A DNA stretch of 64,000 nt from Nostoc sp. CHAB 5844 (GCF_020829595.1 NZ_JAIVFW010000016.1:60646-124645), one strand, 5' to 3'; shown: positions 25,877 through 35,587, numbered from the stretch's first letter. Notes: generated by a model not told the origin, from the letters alone. Numbers and translations: made by a program.

Positions 25877-26107
25877 ATGACTCAGGAAAAAGATAAACTG
25901 ATTGACTTATCAGTTCATGAATCCTCAGTTCCCAGTCTGCTAGATGTTGATCAGGATAAACAAACCCTGGAAAATATGAATGACTTGAACGATTCTGTTC
26001 CTGATCATGAAAACGCTGATGCTCCTACTCCTCAGCCTTTTGATGATGCTAACGACGACAACCTGGTAGACAAACAGATAACTATTGCTAATTTAAGTGC
26101 TGGCTAA
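25877..26107 (+). CDS. Small acidic hypothetical protein, 76 residues
   Basis: A hydrophilic, Asp/Asn-rich protein with a fair ribosome-binding site (AGAGG, nine bases before ATG). No Cys, no hydrophobic segment and no recognisable domain. It overlaps the 3' end of the convergent glutathione-transferase-like gene by 4 bp. It may be real because the frame is well placed and codon use looks ordinary, but nothing indicates function. Confidence 0.5.
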   Translation: MTQEKDKLIDLSVHESSVPSLLDVDQDKQTLENMNDLNDSVPDHENADAPTPQPFDDANDDNLVDKQITIANLSAG

Positions 26108-27126
26108 CGCACTCCAATGGTTTCACGCTGGTGTGGTTTTAACATAAATGCCATATCAGGGCCATCTGGCACAATCCCACCAGGGTTAAGCGGGAAAAGA
26201 TTACCATAATAGTCTTGCTTGACACTTTCTAAATCGCAAGTGCCAGCAACACTCGGTAACTGATACAAGTCGCGTAAGTAGGCTCCTAAATTTGGGTAGT
26301 CTTGAATGCGGTGGCGGTTACATTTGAACAACCCGTAATATACGATGTCAAATCGAAACAGCGTTGTGAACAAGCGCACATCTGCTAAGGTGACATTATT
26401 GCCACAAAGGTATCGGCTTGTATTCAGCGCTGTCTCAATTTCATCGAGGGTGTCGAACAGTTCATCACAAGCTTTGTTGTACGCTTCTTGAGTTTGGGCA
26501 AAACCGCAGCGATACACACCATTGTTAACACTTGTGTAAATTTTTTGATTCCACCAGTCAATTTTCTCTTTTAGTTCTGTTGGGTAGAGATTTAGTGTCG
26601 GGTTTATAGCGAACTCATTAAATTCTGAGTTCAGTATGACAATAATTTCCGCACTTTCATTATTGACTATGGTTTTGGTTTGTATATCCCATAACACTGG
26701 AACTGTACTACGTCCACTGTAGCCAGGTTGAGCAAGCTGATAAAGTTCAGCTAAGGTTTGGCAACCTTCGTCTTCGCTGGTGAATACCCAACCGCCAGAA
26801 ACCGCAGAAGGTTCAACAGTAGTTACTGAGATGACATCTTCTAATCCTTTAAGCGACCTAACAACTAGTGTGCGGTGCGCCCAAGGACAACCTAAGCCAA
26901 CATAAAGTTTATAACGTCCTGATGCTGGTTGGTATATGTTACCTTCAGCTTGACTGACAACATTTCTAAACTGGCTGTCGGGACGAATGTATTCTCCTGA
27001 TTGATTGCGGGGGGCGAGTCGGGACATCATTAACTGCCAAAGAGTTGTCCAAACAAACTTGCCCAAACCGATGATTAGCTTTGGCGGCAGAGACTTGCCC
27101 TTTTTCTTAATTTTGGTATTAGTCAT
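26104..27126 (-). CDS. Glutathionyl-hydroquinone reductase-like (omega-class/ECM4-type) glutathione transferase
   Basis: This 340-residue protein has the thioredoxin-like N-terminal domain with catalytic C80 in GLGCPWAHRTLVVRSLKGL, the NNESAEI glutathione-binding turn, and an all-helical C-terminal domain (CGNNVTLADVRLFTTLFRFD). The CPWAHR motif and length mark the YqjG/PcpF/ECM4 branch that reduces glutathionyl-(hydro)quinones. Cytosolic. It stands alone, convergent with the small acidic gene. Confidence 0.92.
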   Translation of the reverse strand: MTNTKIKKKGKSLPPKLIIGLGKFVWTTLWQLMMSRLAPRNQSGEYIRPDSQFRNVVSQAEGNIYQPASGRYKLYVGLGCPWAHRTLVVRSLKGLEDVISVTTVEPSAVSGGWVFTSEDEGCQTLAELYQLAQPGYSGRSTVPVLWDIQTKTIVNNESAEIIVILNSEFNEFAINPTLNLYPTELKEKIDWWNQKIYTSVNNGVYRCGFAQTQEAYNKACDELFDTLDEIETALNTSRYLCGNNVTLADVRLFTTLFRFDIVYYGLFKCNRHRIQDYPNLGAYLRDLYQLPSVAGTCDLESVKQDYYGNLFPLNPGGIVPDGPDMAFMLKPHQRETIGVR

Positions 27127-27189
27127 AAGTAAGTCGATGGGAAAAAACCAAACTATGTTAAGAAAGGTTAATTAAAGCTAAAACCTCTT

Positions 27190-27425
27190 TTCCTTCAGCA
27201 TAGCTACCCTTCGGGTTCAGCAGTGACGCTCCTACGTCGCTACCGCTGCGAAGATCGCAACCCTTCGCACGCGCCAAGACTGCGGCTGCTTCTCCTCCTG
27301 TCTTCTTCAACCCAATTACAAATATTCACGCCGTTCTGACTTGAAAGTGCTGAGGAGCCAGTCGCGTGAGCGGCTGTGCCGACTTGAGCGAACTGGCGTT
27401 GCTGAGTAAAAATACTAGTCCTCAA
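27190..27425. repeat. Repeat-rich intergenic region
   Basis: Between the glutathione transferase and ABC transporter genes (27127-27572) lie dispersed repeats such as CCCTTCGGGTTCAGCAGTGA, CGACTTGAGCGAACTGGCG and GCGCGCCAAGACTGCGG-type strings. Related units occur at 18000-18450 and 52808-52927. Short frames in this stretch are repeat-driven and not called. Confidence 0.6.
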
Positions 27426-27572
27426 TCTCTCTTTTATGTATGTGTTCTGGTGTACGCAGTTCATGATGGCTACTTAGTTGAGTAGTTAGCGCACTTATGC
27501 TCAATTCAATTGAATTCGACAACAAACGAAAGCCAGAAAGCTTGCTCTTAGATAAATCTATCGCGTCTGTAC

Positions 27573-29324
27573 CTACTCCCTATTCCCATTTCCATCTGTA
27601 GAGTAAAACTGTTGGGCATAAAAACGGGCATAGCGTCCTTCCTGAGACAGGAGGGAGGTATGAGTACCAACTTCAACCAACTGTCCTTGTTCTAGTACGA
27701 GAATGCAGTCAGCTCGACGAACGCTACTCAAGCGATGGGCGATGATAAACACGGTACGATTTTGCATGACTCGCTCGATCGCTTCTTGAACTAATGCTTC
27801 TGACTCCGAATCTAAAGCAGAAGTAGCTTCATCCAGGATAAGAATTCGCGGATCGTTGACGATCGCTCTGGCGATCGCTAATCTTTGGCGTTGTCCGCCA
27901 GATAGGTTAACTCCCCGCTCGCCTACCCAACTATGGTAGCCTTGGGAAAACTGCGTGATAAACGAGTGAGCGTTGGCAATCTTTGCCGCTGCTTCAATTG
28001 CTGCTAAATCTAATTCTTCTTGACCGTAACCGATATTTTGGGCGATCGTCCCAGAAAAAAGGGTAATTTCTTGGGGAACAATGCCAATTTGACGGCGAAG
28101 GCTGGTGAGTGTGACATCACGGATATCAATATCATCAATTAGAATTTTACCCTCTTGAGGATCATAGAAGCGAAGTAAAAGGCTAATTAAGGTCGATTTT
28201 CCCGCTCCAGAAGAACCAACCAAGGCAATGATATTCCCAACAGAAGCCTGAAAACAGAGATCCTTAAGGACTGGCTGACCGGGACTGTAGGCGAAATTGA
28301 CATGACAATACTCTACTTTGCCAGCAACTCGTGGCAGTTCCCTAGCATTCGACTTTTCGCTTAAACTCGGCTGCTTCGCCATCAATTCAAAGATGCGTTC
28401 TACAGAAGCCTCGGTCTGTTTGTACTCGTTGTAATTGCTAATCAACAAATCGATTGGCTGAATTAGTATGGCCACAGCGGCTAAAAAACTGATAAAGCCT
28501 GGCGCTGTCAGCTGATTCTGAGAAATCTGCCATCCTCCCAATAGAAATAGCAGCATAATGCTAACTGCTTCCAAAAAACCAACAACGGGAAACTGAATTG
28601 ATTTGAGTTGTAGAGCGCGATACTTAGCTTGGCGATTGTGTTCTGCTTCTTGATTAAATCGCTTGACTTCATAACCTTGTGCTGCAAAAGCTTGAACGAC
28701 ACGAATCCCGCTAAATACTTCAGTTAACAGCGCCGACAAATTAGAAACTTGATTTTGACTCTGGCGAGATAGCACAAGTAATCGCTGACCAAATAGCCCG
28801 ATTAACCAAGCCATAAAAGGAGCCAAAATCAAACCCGCAAGGGTAAGTTGCCAATTCAGGTAGAGCATGTAAATGGGGATTGCAATTAACTGCAAGAGAT
28901 TGGAAAGAAACTGATGGGATAACTTGTCAACAATCTCGCCTACGCGATCAATATCTTCAGTCAGCCGATAAGTGAGGTCTCCTGTCTGTGTGGTTTCAAA
29001 GTAATCCAATCCAAGTTTGTGCAGATGAGCGTAAACCCGCTTCCGCAAGTTTAAAACCATATTGAGAGCAGCAGCGATCATAAAGACATTCTGCCCGTAT
29101 TGACAAAGCCCTCGAATCAAAAATACCAAAGTAGCTAGTCCGAGCCAGTAGGCAATCTGGTTAACATTACCTTGGCCAACAAAAAAAGCGACCTGACCTG
29201 CTAGGTATGGCAGTGCTAAGGTGAGCAACACAAATCCTAAGATACAAGCCAATCCTCGAAATAACAGCGGCCATTGGGGCCACAGATCAGGTAACAGTTG
29301 CCAGTAACTAGAGCGGACTTTCAT
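27573..29324 (-). CDS. ABC transporter, fused permease and ATP-binding (MsbA-like half transporter)
   Basis: A 583-residue half transporter. Six membrane helices occupy about 20-300 (YFETTQTGDLTYRLTEDIDR is the intracellular coupling region) and the ATPase domain about 335-575, with Walker A LVGSSGAGKSTL, signature LSGGQRQRLAIARAI and Walker B ILILDEATSALD. It lies six bases downstream of a LpxB-related glycosyltransferase gene, so the pair is probably one operon for a glycolipid or polysaccharide export step. The cargo is not evident. Confidence 0.9.
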   Translation of the reverse strand: MKVRSSYWQLLPDLWPQWPLLFRGLACILGFVLLTLALPYLAGQVAFFVGQGNVNQIAYWLGLATLVFLIRGLCQYGQNVFMIAAALNMVLNLRKRVYAHLHKLGLDYFETTQTGDLTYRLTEDIDRVGEIVDKLSHQFLSNLLQLIAIPIYMLYLNWQLTLAGLILAPFMAWLIGLFGQRLLVLSRQSQNQVSNLSALLTEVFSGIRVVQAFAAQGYEVKRFNQEAEHNRQAKYRALQLKSIQFPVVGFLEAVSIMLLFLLGGWQISQNQLTAPGFISFLAAVAILIQPIDLLISNYNEYKQTEASVERIFELMAKQPSLSEKSNARELPRVAGKVEYCHVNFAYSPGQPVLKDLCFQASVGNIIALVGSSGAGKSTLISLLLRFYDPQEGKILIDDIDIRDVTLTSLRRQIGIVPQEITLFSGTIAQNIGYGQEELDLAAIEAAAKIANAHSFITQFSQGYHSWVGERGVNLSGGQRQRLAIARAIVNDPRILILDEATSALDSESEALVQEAIERVMQNRTVFIIAHRLSSVRRADCILVLEQGQLVEVGTHTSLLSQEGRYARFYAQQFYSTDGNGNRE

Positions 29325-29330
29325 ACTCTA

Positions 29331-30545
29331 CTAAGTTTCTCCTAAAGAGGTTAGCAGAAAGCGGGCTATTCTCTCAGATGCACCGGGCGGGCCAAATCGC
29401 TCAAGGCCATTTTTTTTGCACTTAGCGAGGTAGTCTGAATCTTGTAAAGTCTCGACTACTCGTTGAGCTGCTTGCTTGAGAATCTCTGGGGTTGCTGGCT
29501 TAGTGCCGATGGTTTGAGCAGAAATGCCCAATAACCGCGTTTGCGCCTCTGCAAATTGATAGGTAAATTGAGGCCCTTGTCCGGGAATTTGGATGATCGG
29601 TTTGCCGATCGCTACCGCTAAATCTACTGCCAATCCTGCCATGCCAATAACAAGGGTAGAGTGATATAGGATATCACTGAAAGCATCTAAGTAACATCTA
29701 ATTTCCACAAGTGGTGATGTTTCAGCAGAACTTCCTGGGAGAGAATAAGTAAGTATATTTTGAGTCAGTTGCCAACCTTCACTTTTAGCAATGTTGTCTA
29801 GCTGCTCCATCAAATTTGATACCAAGGCGGCACGAAACTGGAATTTTGACTCAGGCATCACCTTGGCAATTTCTACCACAAGTTGCAACTGTAAACAGAA
29901 ATTTCGCGCTGCTTCTGGCATTCGTGATCCTGGCAAAAGAGCGATCATCGGAATGTTTGGTTTCAGATGCAAGTCTTTACCAACTGGGACAAGGCGATCT
30001 AAAGCCGGAATACCACCAAACTGAGCTTTAGCTATACCTTGCCGTTGGAGATCAGCAGCCGTATAGGAATCTCTGGTGAAAACTGCCTGACATCGAGAAG
30101 AATTCAACTCATGGCACAGTAGCGGATTGAGACGCAATTGACCTTCATAGAGGGCAGAAAGACAAGAGATAAACGAGACGAAAGGACGTTTTGTTAAGTA
30201 AGCAAATGTCTGGGAAACAAAATCCCCAGTAGCCATAATCAAATCATAGTTAGAAGCAGACTGCAACACTGCTTGTAACTGTCGCCACGTTAACCCAATT
30301 AATCCCGCTTGAAAATCTTTGAACAAATAGAGGTGCTTCATGTAGAAGAATCCTCCAGAGGGCATCGTTTGTGTTGGGCCAATAATCGGAATGTCCAAGC
30401 TGCGGTAAGCTTTTCCTTCCCCCACAATTGGCATTGCTGCCATCTCCAGAGAATGACACAATTGCCGCAGGGTCTGAATCACATGAGAGGTGTGGTTGTC
30501 CTCTCCGTGGCCGTTACTGATAAACAAGATTCGCTTGGAAGGCAT
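29331..30545 (-). CDS. Lipid-A-disaccharide synthase-related glycosyltransferase
   Basis: A 404-residue protein beginning MPSKRILFISNGHGEDNHTS, the start of a cyanobacterial family related to LpxB (glycosyltransferase family 19 fold). The C-terminal nucleotide-sugar region has GMAGLAVDLAVAIGKPIIQIP. It differs from true LpxB in the acceptor region, so lipid A synthesis should not be assumed. Coupled to the ABC transporter gene by a six-base gap. Confidence 0.8.
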   Translation of the reverse strand: MPSKRILFISNGHGEDNHTSHVIQTLRQLCHSLEMAAMPIVGEGKAYRSLDIPIIGPTQTMPSGGFFYMKHLYLFKDFQAGLIGLTWRQLQAVLQSASNYDLIMATGDFVSQTFAYLTKRPFVSFISCLSALYEGQLRLNPLLCHELNSSRCQAVFTRDSYTAADLQRQGIAKAQFGGIPALDRLVPVGKDLHLKPNIPMIALLPGSRMPEAARNFCLQLQLVVEIAKVMPESKFQFRAALVSNLMEQLDNIAKSEGWQLTQNILTYSLPGSSAETSPLVEIRCYLDAFSDILYHSTLVIGMAGLAVDLAVAIGKPIIQIPGQGPQFTYQFAEAQTRLLGISAQTIGTKPATPEILKQAAQRVVETLQDSDYLAKCKKNGLERFGPPGASERIARFLLTSLGET

Positions 30546-30984
30546 CTTGGCGTTAGGATAAAATAGAGTTAAAATTTTCAGTAAAATATTTACCTACATT
30601 TGGTAAGTAGGTGTAGAAACTAAAAGCGACTGAGGTAGTTTTCTATTAACCAGAAGGAATAGAGAGGGTGAAATGCAGATGAATGCCGATTAGTAGTGAA
30701 TCTGCACAACATCCGGTAGCAGATTCACTAATCCAACTTGTGGGTATTATATTTGAGGTTTTTTGCATCTTCAATTTATTAATTGTTGCTCTAACCACGC
30801 CTAATGACAAGCTTACTTTATCCCAAAAGCGATCGCCTTTAGTACTGCGCGGAGTGTGCAATCACGTCAAATATTGTCAAACCATCTATGACATTTACCC
30901 AAAACACCTGCCTCCTCTACCTCTTGTCATTTTTATAGCTCTGTCGAATTTACTTTCAATTACAACTCTATTATCTCGAAAAAT
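30546..30984. other. Intergenic region without a convincing gene
   Basis: 439 bp. A 101-codon plus-strand frame (30683-30988) with two hydrophobic stretches overlaps a 71-codon minus-strand frame; neither has a convincing ribosome-binding site or recognisable family, and I call neither. The region probably holds the promoter for the glycosyltransferase-ABC unit. Confidence 0.4.
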
Positions 30985-31692
30985 TTAGTTCTGATCTTCG
31001 GTGCGGACTAATTGCCCTTGTTTATATGCTTGTCGTAATGCGATCGCTTCTGCCACAATATGCTGGGCGCTCAATCCTTCTTCATCCATCATGCGTTGTA
31101 AGGTAATACCAGTTTGTTCTGAAGGTTCATGAATTGGGGGAATTTGGCAGTATCTCCCACCATTTTTTGTCCGTCGCCAAATACTGGGTTTTTCATATCT
31201 AGCGGTTTTGGGTGTACGCTGCTTTTTAATTAAGGTACGGACACTTTCTTGATTAATAATGCTTAAGTCTAGTAGCCGATTGATAACTTGTTGGTACTTT
31301 TTGCTGTTTTCTGCTAACTGATAGATAGTTCTTGGCTCAACTTGGGCGATATCTTGCGGTGAAAACTTCTCAAATGCTGCTGCTATCTTTAGATACCGCT
31401 TTTCTTCACCTTGCCAACCATGTTCTAGAAGTAGCTTTTTGTAGTCTTGTAATGAAAGCTGTTTTTTTTGTTCTGCTAACCAAAAGGCATGATGCAAAAT
31501 TGCCTTAGTGACATCAGTGAGCCGTTGAAAAGCTAAACTTTCGACTTTAACGCTCTTGGGGCGATTAGCTTTGTGTTCAGTTGATTGCTCAAACTTAGAT
31601 TGGCTGATTGTTTGAGAATTCACTTGGGCTGCAACTATACCCTGTAATGGTGTCATCATAGTATTAGTATTGTTTAAACTTCGCGTTGGCAA
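30985..31692 (-). CDS. Conserved hypothetical protein, 235 residues
   Basis: A soluble, helix-rich, basic protein. The first 45 residues are Ser/Asn/Gln-rich and probably flexible, with a second possible start (MMTPLQGIVAAQVNSQ) at residue 12. The middle (about 50-160) is alpha-helical with many Lys/Glu, and the end has IWRRTKNGGRYCQIPPIHEP followed by a helical segment. I recognise no catalytic motif. It lies upstream of the glycosyltransferase-ABC unit and downstream of the SprT-like gene, same strand. Confidence 0.65.
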   Translation of the reverse strand: MPTRSLNNTNTMMTPLQGIVAAQVNSQTISQSKFEQSTEHKANRPKSVKVESLAFQRLTDVTKAILHHAFWLAEQKKQLSLQDYKKLLLEHGWQGEEKRYLKIAAAFEKFSPQDIAQVEPRTIYQLAENSKKYQQVINRLLDLSIINQESVRTLIKKQRTPKTARYEKPSIWRRTKNGGRYCQIPPIHEPSEQTGITLQRMMDEEGLSAQHIVAEAIALRQAYKQGQLVRTEDQN

Positions 31693-31824
31693 AGTATCGC
31701 TCAGGTGTCTATCACTAGAACAATTGTACTACTAAAATCTCCATAAAAAACCCCAAACATACGTAAATTTGGAGTAACGGTATGAAATATTGATGGGGTG
31801 GGGTTTTCGAGCTAAAAGTTTTTT

Positions 31825-32769
31825 TTATAAGCTTTGATTATATGTTAACTTCTTTAACCATCCGTCAGCTTCTGCATAAAACTTAAATTTCCTTTCATCA
31901 ATGCGAAACTGGCTGGTGTGAACCATTCTTTTATCATTTACCCACTTTGTGCCGTGATGTTTATGTAGTAATTCGTGGTATAAAACAAACTCAGCAACAA
32001 ACTTTGGCACACTAGCACTATCAAGAGTTGTACTAATAACTACCCTATCTCTAGCTGGCTCATAGTGACCGAATTTACGATAGGTTTTGATTTGACTCCA
32101 TGCAAGTCTTGGTTTGACAAGATTAGCAGCAAAGTATTCATAGTTGAGTTTGTCAAACAATTCATTTAAATTATAAAAATTCCCTTGAGGATTTTCGGCA
32201 ATTACTTCAGCAATTAAATCCAAATCTAGAAGAACAGAACTATATTCTTCTGAACTTGCAAATGACCTAATGAGTCTAGTACTTTCTTGACTTTTGCCAA
32301 AAATAGTACAATAAACTAATGCTTGAAAAACTTTTTCTGATGCATTAATAAAACCTTCATTAATCTTGAGAGAAATAACTTTGTTAGACCTTTTACCTTG
32401 GTACAATCCTGCTAAATTAGTGAACGCAATCATGACTTCAACTGCATCTTGAGCATGGGCTGAAAGGATTTGTTGGGTGATTTGTCGCACACGGTAAGTG
32501 CTGATTAGGTGAAGTTGTAGGTTTTGTTCATTAGTGAGAAACTTAAACCAAGAATATAGTTTGCGAGATGAATTAGTTAGGTTGGCTGGCGTTATTTGCA
32601 GGTTAGAACAGATATTTTCAATTGTTGCTACTGTTTTGGTTAAAGTATGGGTTAGTTGTTGAATTTGAGCAGCGTCTGGATTTTGAGTAGACGCTAAATT
32701 AAAAATATTTTGTAAAATAATATTTTGTTGAACTTTGATGTTCTTGATGCTGATAGTCTCAACTGTCAT
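31825..32769 (-). CDS. SprT-like zinc metallopeptidase-family protein
   Basis: A 314-residue protein whose C-terminal part (about 197-290) carries LNELFDKLNYEYFAANLVKP, a SprT-like lead-in, and the zinc motif HELLH at 265-269 with more His following (KHHGTKW). The N-terminal 190 residues are helical and unfamiliar. SprT/SPRTN-type domains in other organisms cleave DNA-linked proteins; whether this one does is not known. No signal peptide. Confidence 0.75.
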   Translation of the reverse strand: MTVETISIKNIKVQQNIILQNIFNLASTQNPDAAQIQQLTHTLTKTVATIENICSNLQITPANLTNSSRKLYSWFKFLTNEQNLQLHLISTYRVRQITQQILSAHAQDAVEVMIAFTNLAGLYQGKRSNKVISLKINEGFINASEKVFQALVYCTIFGKSQESTRLIRSFASSEEYSSVLLDLDLIAEVIAENPQGNFYNLNELFDKLNYEYFAANLVKPRLAWSQIKTYRKFGHYEPARDRVVISTTLDSASVPKFVAEFVLYHELLHKHHGTKWVNDKRMVHTSQFRIDERKFKFYAEADGWLKKLTYNQSL

Positions 32770-32804
32770 GAGATGTAAGAAGATTAATAATAACTATTTT
32801 TTAA

Positions 32805-32829
32805 AGAGACGTAGCATTGCTACGTCTCT
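32805..32829. repeat. Palindromic dispersed repeat downstream of kdpD
   Basis: AGAGACGTAGC (32805-32815) and GCTACGTCTCT (32819-32829) form an 11-bp stem with a 3-nt loop. It belongs to the same repeat family as 38119-38146. On the minus strand it is followed by TTAAAAAATAG rather than a T tract, so it is not a standard intrinsic terminator. Confidence 0.65.
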
Positions 32830-32837
32830 ACTAATGT

Positions 32838-34001
32838 TCAGATTTTAGCTAAAGATGTTTTGTCACTAGCAATAATATGTATATCAATGTTTTTTAATAA
32901 GCGCACTAATTTTTGGGTTAACGAACCTTTGAGGAGGATTTGCCAGCGAGATCGCTGACTTTCTCCGATTACTATCTGGGTAATGCGGTATTTCTCGGCA
33001 ACTTCGGCGATCGCTTGAGCTATATTACTATTGGTAACGCGGATAAAAGTACCTGTAAATTCTTGACACAGCTTTTCACAGTTGTGAATGTGTAAAGTCT
33101 CTTCCTTATTCAAAAAACGCTCAGGATCGGCGACAAACACAACATAAAGTGGCGCATTCATGTAATTGGCAAGTCTAGCACCGCGACGCAGCAATTGTAA
33201 TGAATTGGGATAAGTAGATACACAGACTAAAACTCGCTCGTGGATGTTACAAAATTGTCCATGAGGAGTAGAGGCGATCGCCATTTCTTCAATGTTGTCT
33301 GCTACCTCTCGCAAAGCTAATTCTCGCAGAGCAATCAAGTTACGGCGCTGAAAAAAGTTATCTAAAGCTTGTTGAATTTTTGGTTGTGTGTAAATTTTCC
33401 CTTCTAACAGTCGCTCTTGCAGAGTTTCTGGCGTAACATCTATTACCACCACCTCGTCAGCTTGTTCTAAAATTCTGTCTGGAACCCGTTCTCGAACAAC
33501 TACCCCAGTAATTCTAGCTACCACATCATTGAGACTTTCCAAATGTTGCACATTCATTGTGGAGTAAACATCAATACCCGCAGCTAAAATTACCTCTACA
33601 TCTTGGTAGCGTTTTTCCCGTGGGGAACCAGAGACATTAGTATGGGCGAGTTCATCGATTAAGACTAGTTGGGACGTAGACCTATAGCTACTTGTCGGTA
33701 GACATCGCTGTAAAATTGCCTCTGTGTCCATTTCCGTTAGCGTCAACCCACCTCTAGCAATTTCCTTTCGGGGGATAATTTCTAACCCTGCTGCTTTTTC
33801 TGCTGTCTCTTTACGTCCGTGAGTTTCTAACAGTCCAATAACTACATCAATTCCTTCTTGTTTGAGTGCAGTTCCTTCTTCTAACATCCGGTAGGTTTTA
33901 CCCACACCCGGAGCCATACCAATAAAGATTTTATGTTTGCCTCGGCGGACTGGATGAATTGAGGAGTTAATAGCTGCACCGTAATTAGTTTTTTCTAACA
34001 T
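32838..34001 (-). CDS. kdpD: Short KdpD: sensor N-terminal domain plus UspA-like domain, no histidine kinase
   Basis: This 387-residue protein matches only the cytoplasmic N-terminal part of KdpD: Walker A GMAPGVGKTYRM near residue 28, GLLETHGRKET, VLIDELAHTNVSG, and a UspA-like domain at about 245-380. The membrane segments and kinase of full-length KdpD (about 900 residues) are missing. Short KdpD proteins are known from Anabaena kdp operons, so this is a natural variant rather than a broken gene. No KdpE response regulator is adjacent. It is separated from kdpC by an opposite-strand gene. It may sense K+ status, ATP or c-di-AMP without signalling by phosphotransfer. Confidence 0.9.
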   Translation of the reverse strand: MLEKTNYGAAINSSIHPVRRGKHKIFIGMAPGVGKTYRMLEEGTALKQEGIDVVIGLLETHGRKETAEKAAGLEIIPRKEIARGGLTLTEMDTEAILQRCLPTSSYRSTSQLVLIDELAHTNVSGSPREKRYQDVEVILAAGIDVYSTMNVQHLESLNDVVARITGVVVRERVPDRILEQADEVVVIDVTPETLQERLLEGKIYTQPKIQQALDNFFQRRNLIALRELALREVADNIEEMAIASTPHGQFCNIHERVLVCVSTYPNSLQLLRRGARLANYMNAPLYVVFVADPERFLNKEETLHIHNCEKLCQEFTGTFIRVTNSNIAQAIAEVAEKYRITQIVIGESQRSRWQILLKGSLTQKLVRLLKNIDIHIIASDKTSLAKI

Positions 34002-34196
34002 GAGTTAGGTGATTGAGGATTAATAAAATTTTAAATATAAGTTTCACAGTGCAGTTTGGAAAAATGAAACTATTTTATCTTTGTGATGGGGCGATCGCTG
34101 ACGCAATCAAATCTTACGCCTGGCTAAAGCCTTGTGTAAAGAAGTACAATTGTTGTTAAAATCATCTATTAATTGGCGTAGGCGATCGCCTAACTC

Positions 34197-34805
34197 ATGA
34201 GTAAAGCCAGAATTCTCGATCCATCCGAGAGCTATACTTTCAGCAAGTATGCCGAATTAGCATACGATAGCGCCGATATCTTAGCAGAATTTGGTGTTAC
34301 TCTCAAAAATAGTTCACTCCAACTTCCACAGCAATTGCCAATCGATCCACAACCACTGAGAACAGAACTGCAAGAAAATCTTACTTTAGTAGATCCTGTT
34401 TCCGAAATAGCTAGACGTGAAGCACTGATCTTTCCGATTCTCAAGACGGTTTGTAAATTCATCCAAGTACCGCTCAAAATTGAATATCCTGTGCGAGTCA
34501 ATAATTGGCTCAAAGGCAGTTTTGATTATTTTATTCCTACTGAACAAAATTTATTAGTGATTGAAGCTAAAAATGCAGATTTAGCAAGAGGTTTTACCCA
34601 GTTAGCGGTAGAATTGATTGCTCTTGATCAATGGACTGATTCAACAGTTCCAATGCTTTATGGTACTGTGACAACAGGAGATACCTGGAAATTTGGCATT
34701 TTTCAGCGCCAAGAAAAAATAGTTCATAAAGATATCAACACATACGCTGTTCCTAGCGATTTGAATTTGGTGCTTTCTGCTCTGTTTGGTATAATTTTGA
34801 GTTAG
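34197..34805 (+). CDS. PD-(D/E)XK-like hypothetical protein inserted in the kdp operon
   Basis: A 202-residue soluble protein on the opposite strand between kdpC and kdpD. A nuclease-like core is visible: GSFDYFIPTEQNLLVIEAKN gives D110 and E123-x-K125 (D-x12-E-x-K), followed by a helix (GFTQLAVELIALDQW) with a conserved-looking Gln, as in PD-(D/E)XK folds. The ribosome-binding site is weak. Relatives of this sort are common in cyanobacteria and often lack a known role. The location suggests it arrived after the kdp operon formed. Confidence 0.65.
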   Translation: MSKARILDPSESYTFSKYAELAYDSADILAEFGVTLKNSSLQLPQQLPIDPQPLRTELQENLTLVDPVSEIARREALIFPILKTVCKFIQVPLKIEYPVRVNNWLKGSFDYFIPTEQNLLVIEAKNADLARGFTQLAVELIALDQWTDSTVPMLYGTVTTGDTWKFGIFQRQEKIVHKDINTYAVPSDLNLVLSALFGIILS

Positions 34806-34897
34806 GCGGAGAATTTACTGGTTTCGATAGAGCGATCGCTATCAGTCAAAAAACTTTGTAGATATTTACATCCAAAAAATCTACTTTGCACTTCTTT

Positions 34898-35506
34898 TCA
34901 CTGATTGAGCTTACGATTGATATCTTGCAAGTCTAGTGCATAATTCAAGCGCAGAAAATTGACTCCTGGTTCGCCGAAAATCCATAAAAATCTGCCATCA
35001 GTATACTTATTCAGTAAAGGTAAGATGTCATCTTCTTTGATACCACGCGCATTAGCTACCCGTGGTAGTTGCTGTCTGGCTGCTTTCAAAGAAATATGTG
35101 GATCTATACCTGAGCCGGAGGTATAAATTAAATCTTCAACTGGTTGAATACTTTGTTCTTGGTATTGATTTGCTTGCTCGATAACACGGTTGAGTAACTC
35201 TGGATTACTAGGAGCGAGATTACTAGCTCCAGATATACCAGTAGGTTTAGCTTTTCTGCCTTGGCTATATCGTACTGTACTAGGACGACCTTGAAAATAG
35301 CGATCGTCGGTGAATATTTGACCAATCAAAGCCGAGCCAAAAGGCTTGTCATTTATATTTACCATGATGCTGCCATTAGCTTGAAAAGGGAATAAACCTT
35401 GACCGATGACCAGAATTGCTAAAGGATAAATAAGTGCTGTTAGCAACCACAGTATCAAAGTTATACGAATTGCTTTGAGAGTTTCTCGAATAATTACCAT
35501 AAACAA
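34898..35506 (-). CDS. kdpC: Potassium-transporting ATPase subunit C
   Basis: A 202-residue protein with one N-terminal membrane helix (LILWLLTALIYPLAILVIGQ) and the KdpC body: GSALIGQIFTDDRYFQGRPS, ASNLAPSNPELLNRVIEQ, and the signature SGSGIDPHISLKAARQQLPR. It assists the KdpA-KdpB pump, probably raising ATP affinity of KdpB. Length is normal. Confidence 0.96.
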   Translation of the reverse strand: MFMVIIRETLKAIRITLILWLLTALIYPLAILVIGQGLFPFQANGSIMVNINDKPFGSALIGQIFTDDRYFQGRPSTVRYSQGRKAKPTGISGASNLAPSNPELLNRVIEQANQYQEQSIQPVEDLIYTSGSGIDPHISLKAARQQLPRVANARGIKEDDILPLLNKYTDGRFLWIFGEPGVNFLRLNYALDLQDINRKLNQ

Positions 35507-35521
35507 TTTCTAGCTTAAAGA

Positions 35522-35556
35522 TAGGGGTTAGAGACTAGAGGCTAGAGACTAGAGAA
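35522..35556. repeat. Short tandem repeat (GAGACTA/GAGGCTA heptamers)
   Basis: Heptamers GACTAGAGGCTAGAGACTAG and neighbours lie between the small subunit gene and kdpC. The same unit occurs at 25735-25780. Confidence 0.7.
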
Positions 35557-35587
35557 AGGCAAAGTCTAGCATACATCACTCAATTTT

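Noticed and set aside
27240..27464. A 74-codon minus-strand frame in a repeat region
   Set aside because: It spans repeats of the same type seen elsewhere and has low-complexity, arginine- and serine-rich translation.
30683..30988. A 101-codon plus-strand frame overlapping the end of the minus-strand gene at 30985
   Set aside because: Weak initiation context and no recognisable domain; an opposing frame overlaps it, so neither was called.
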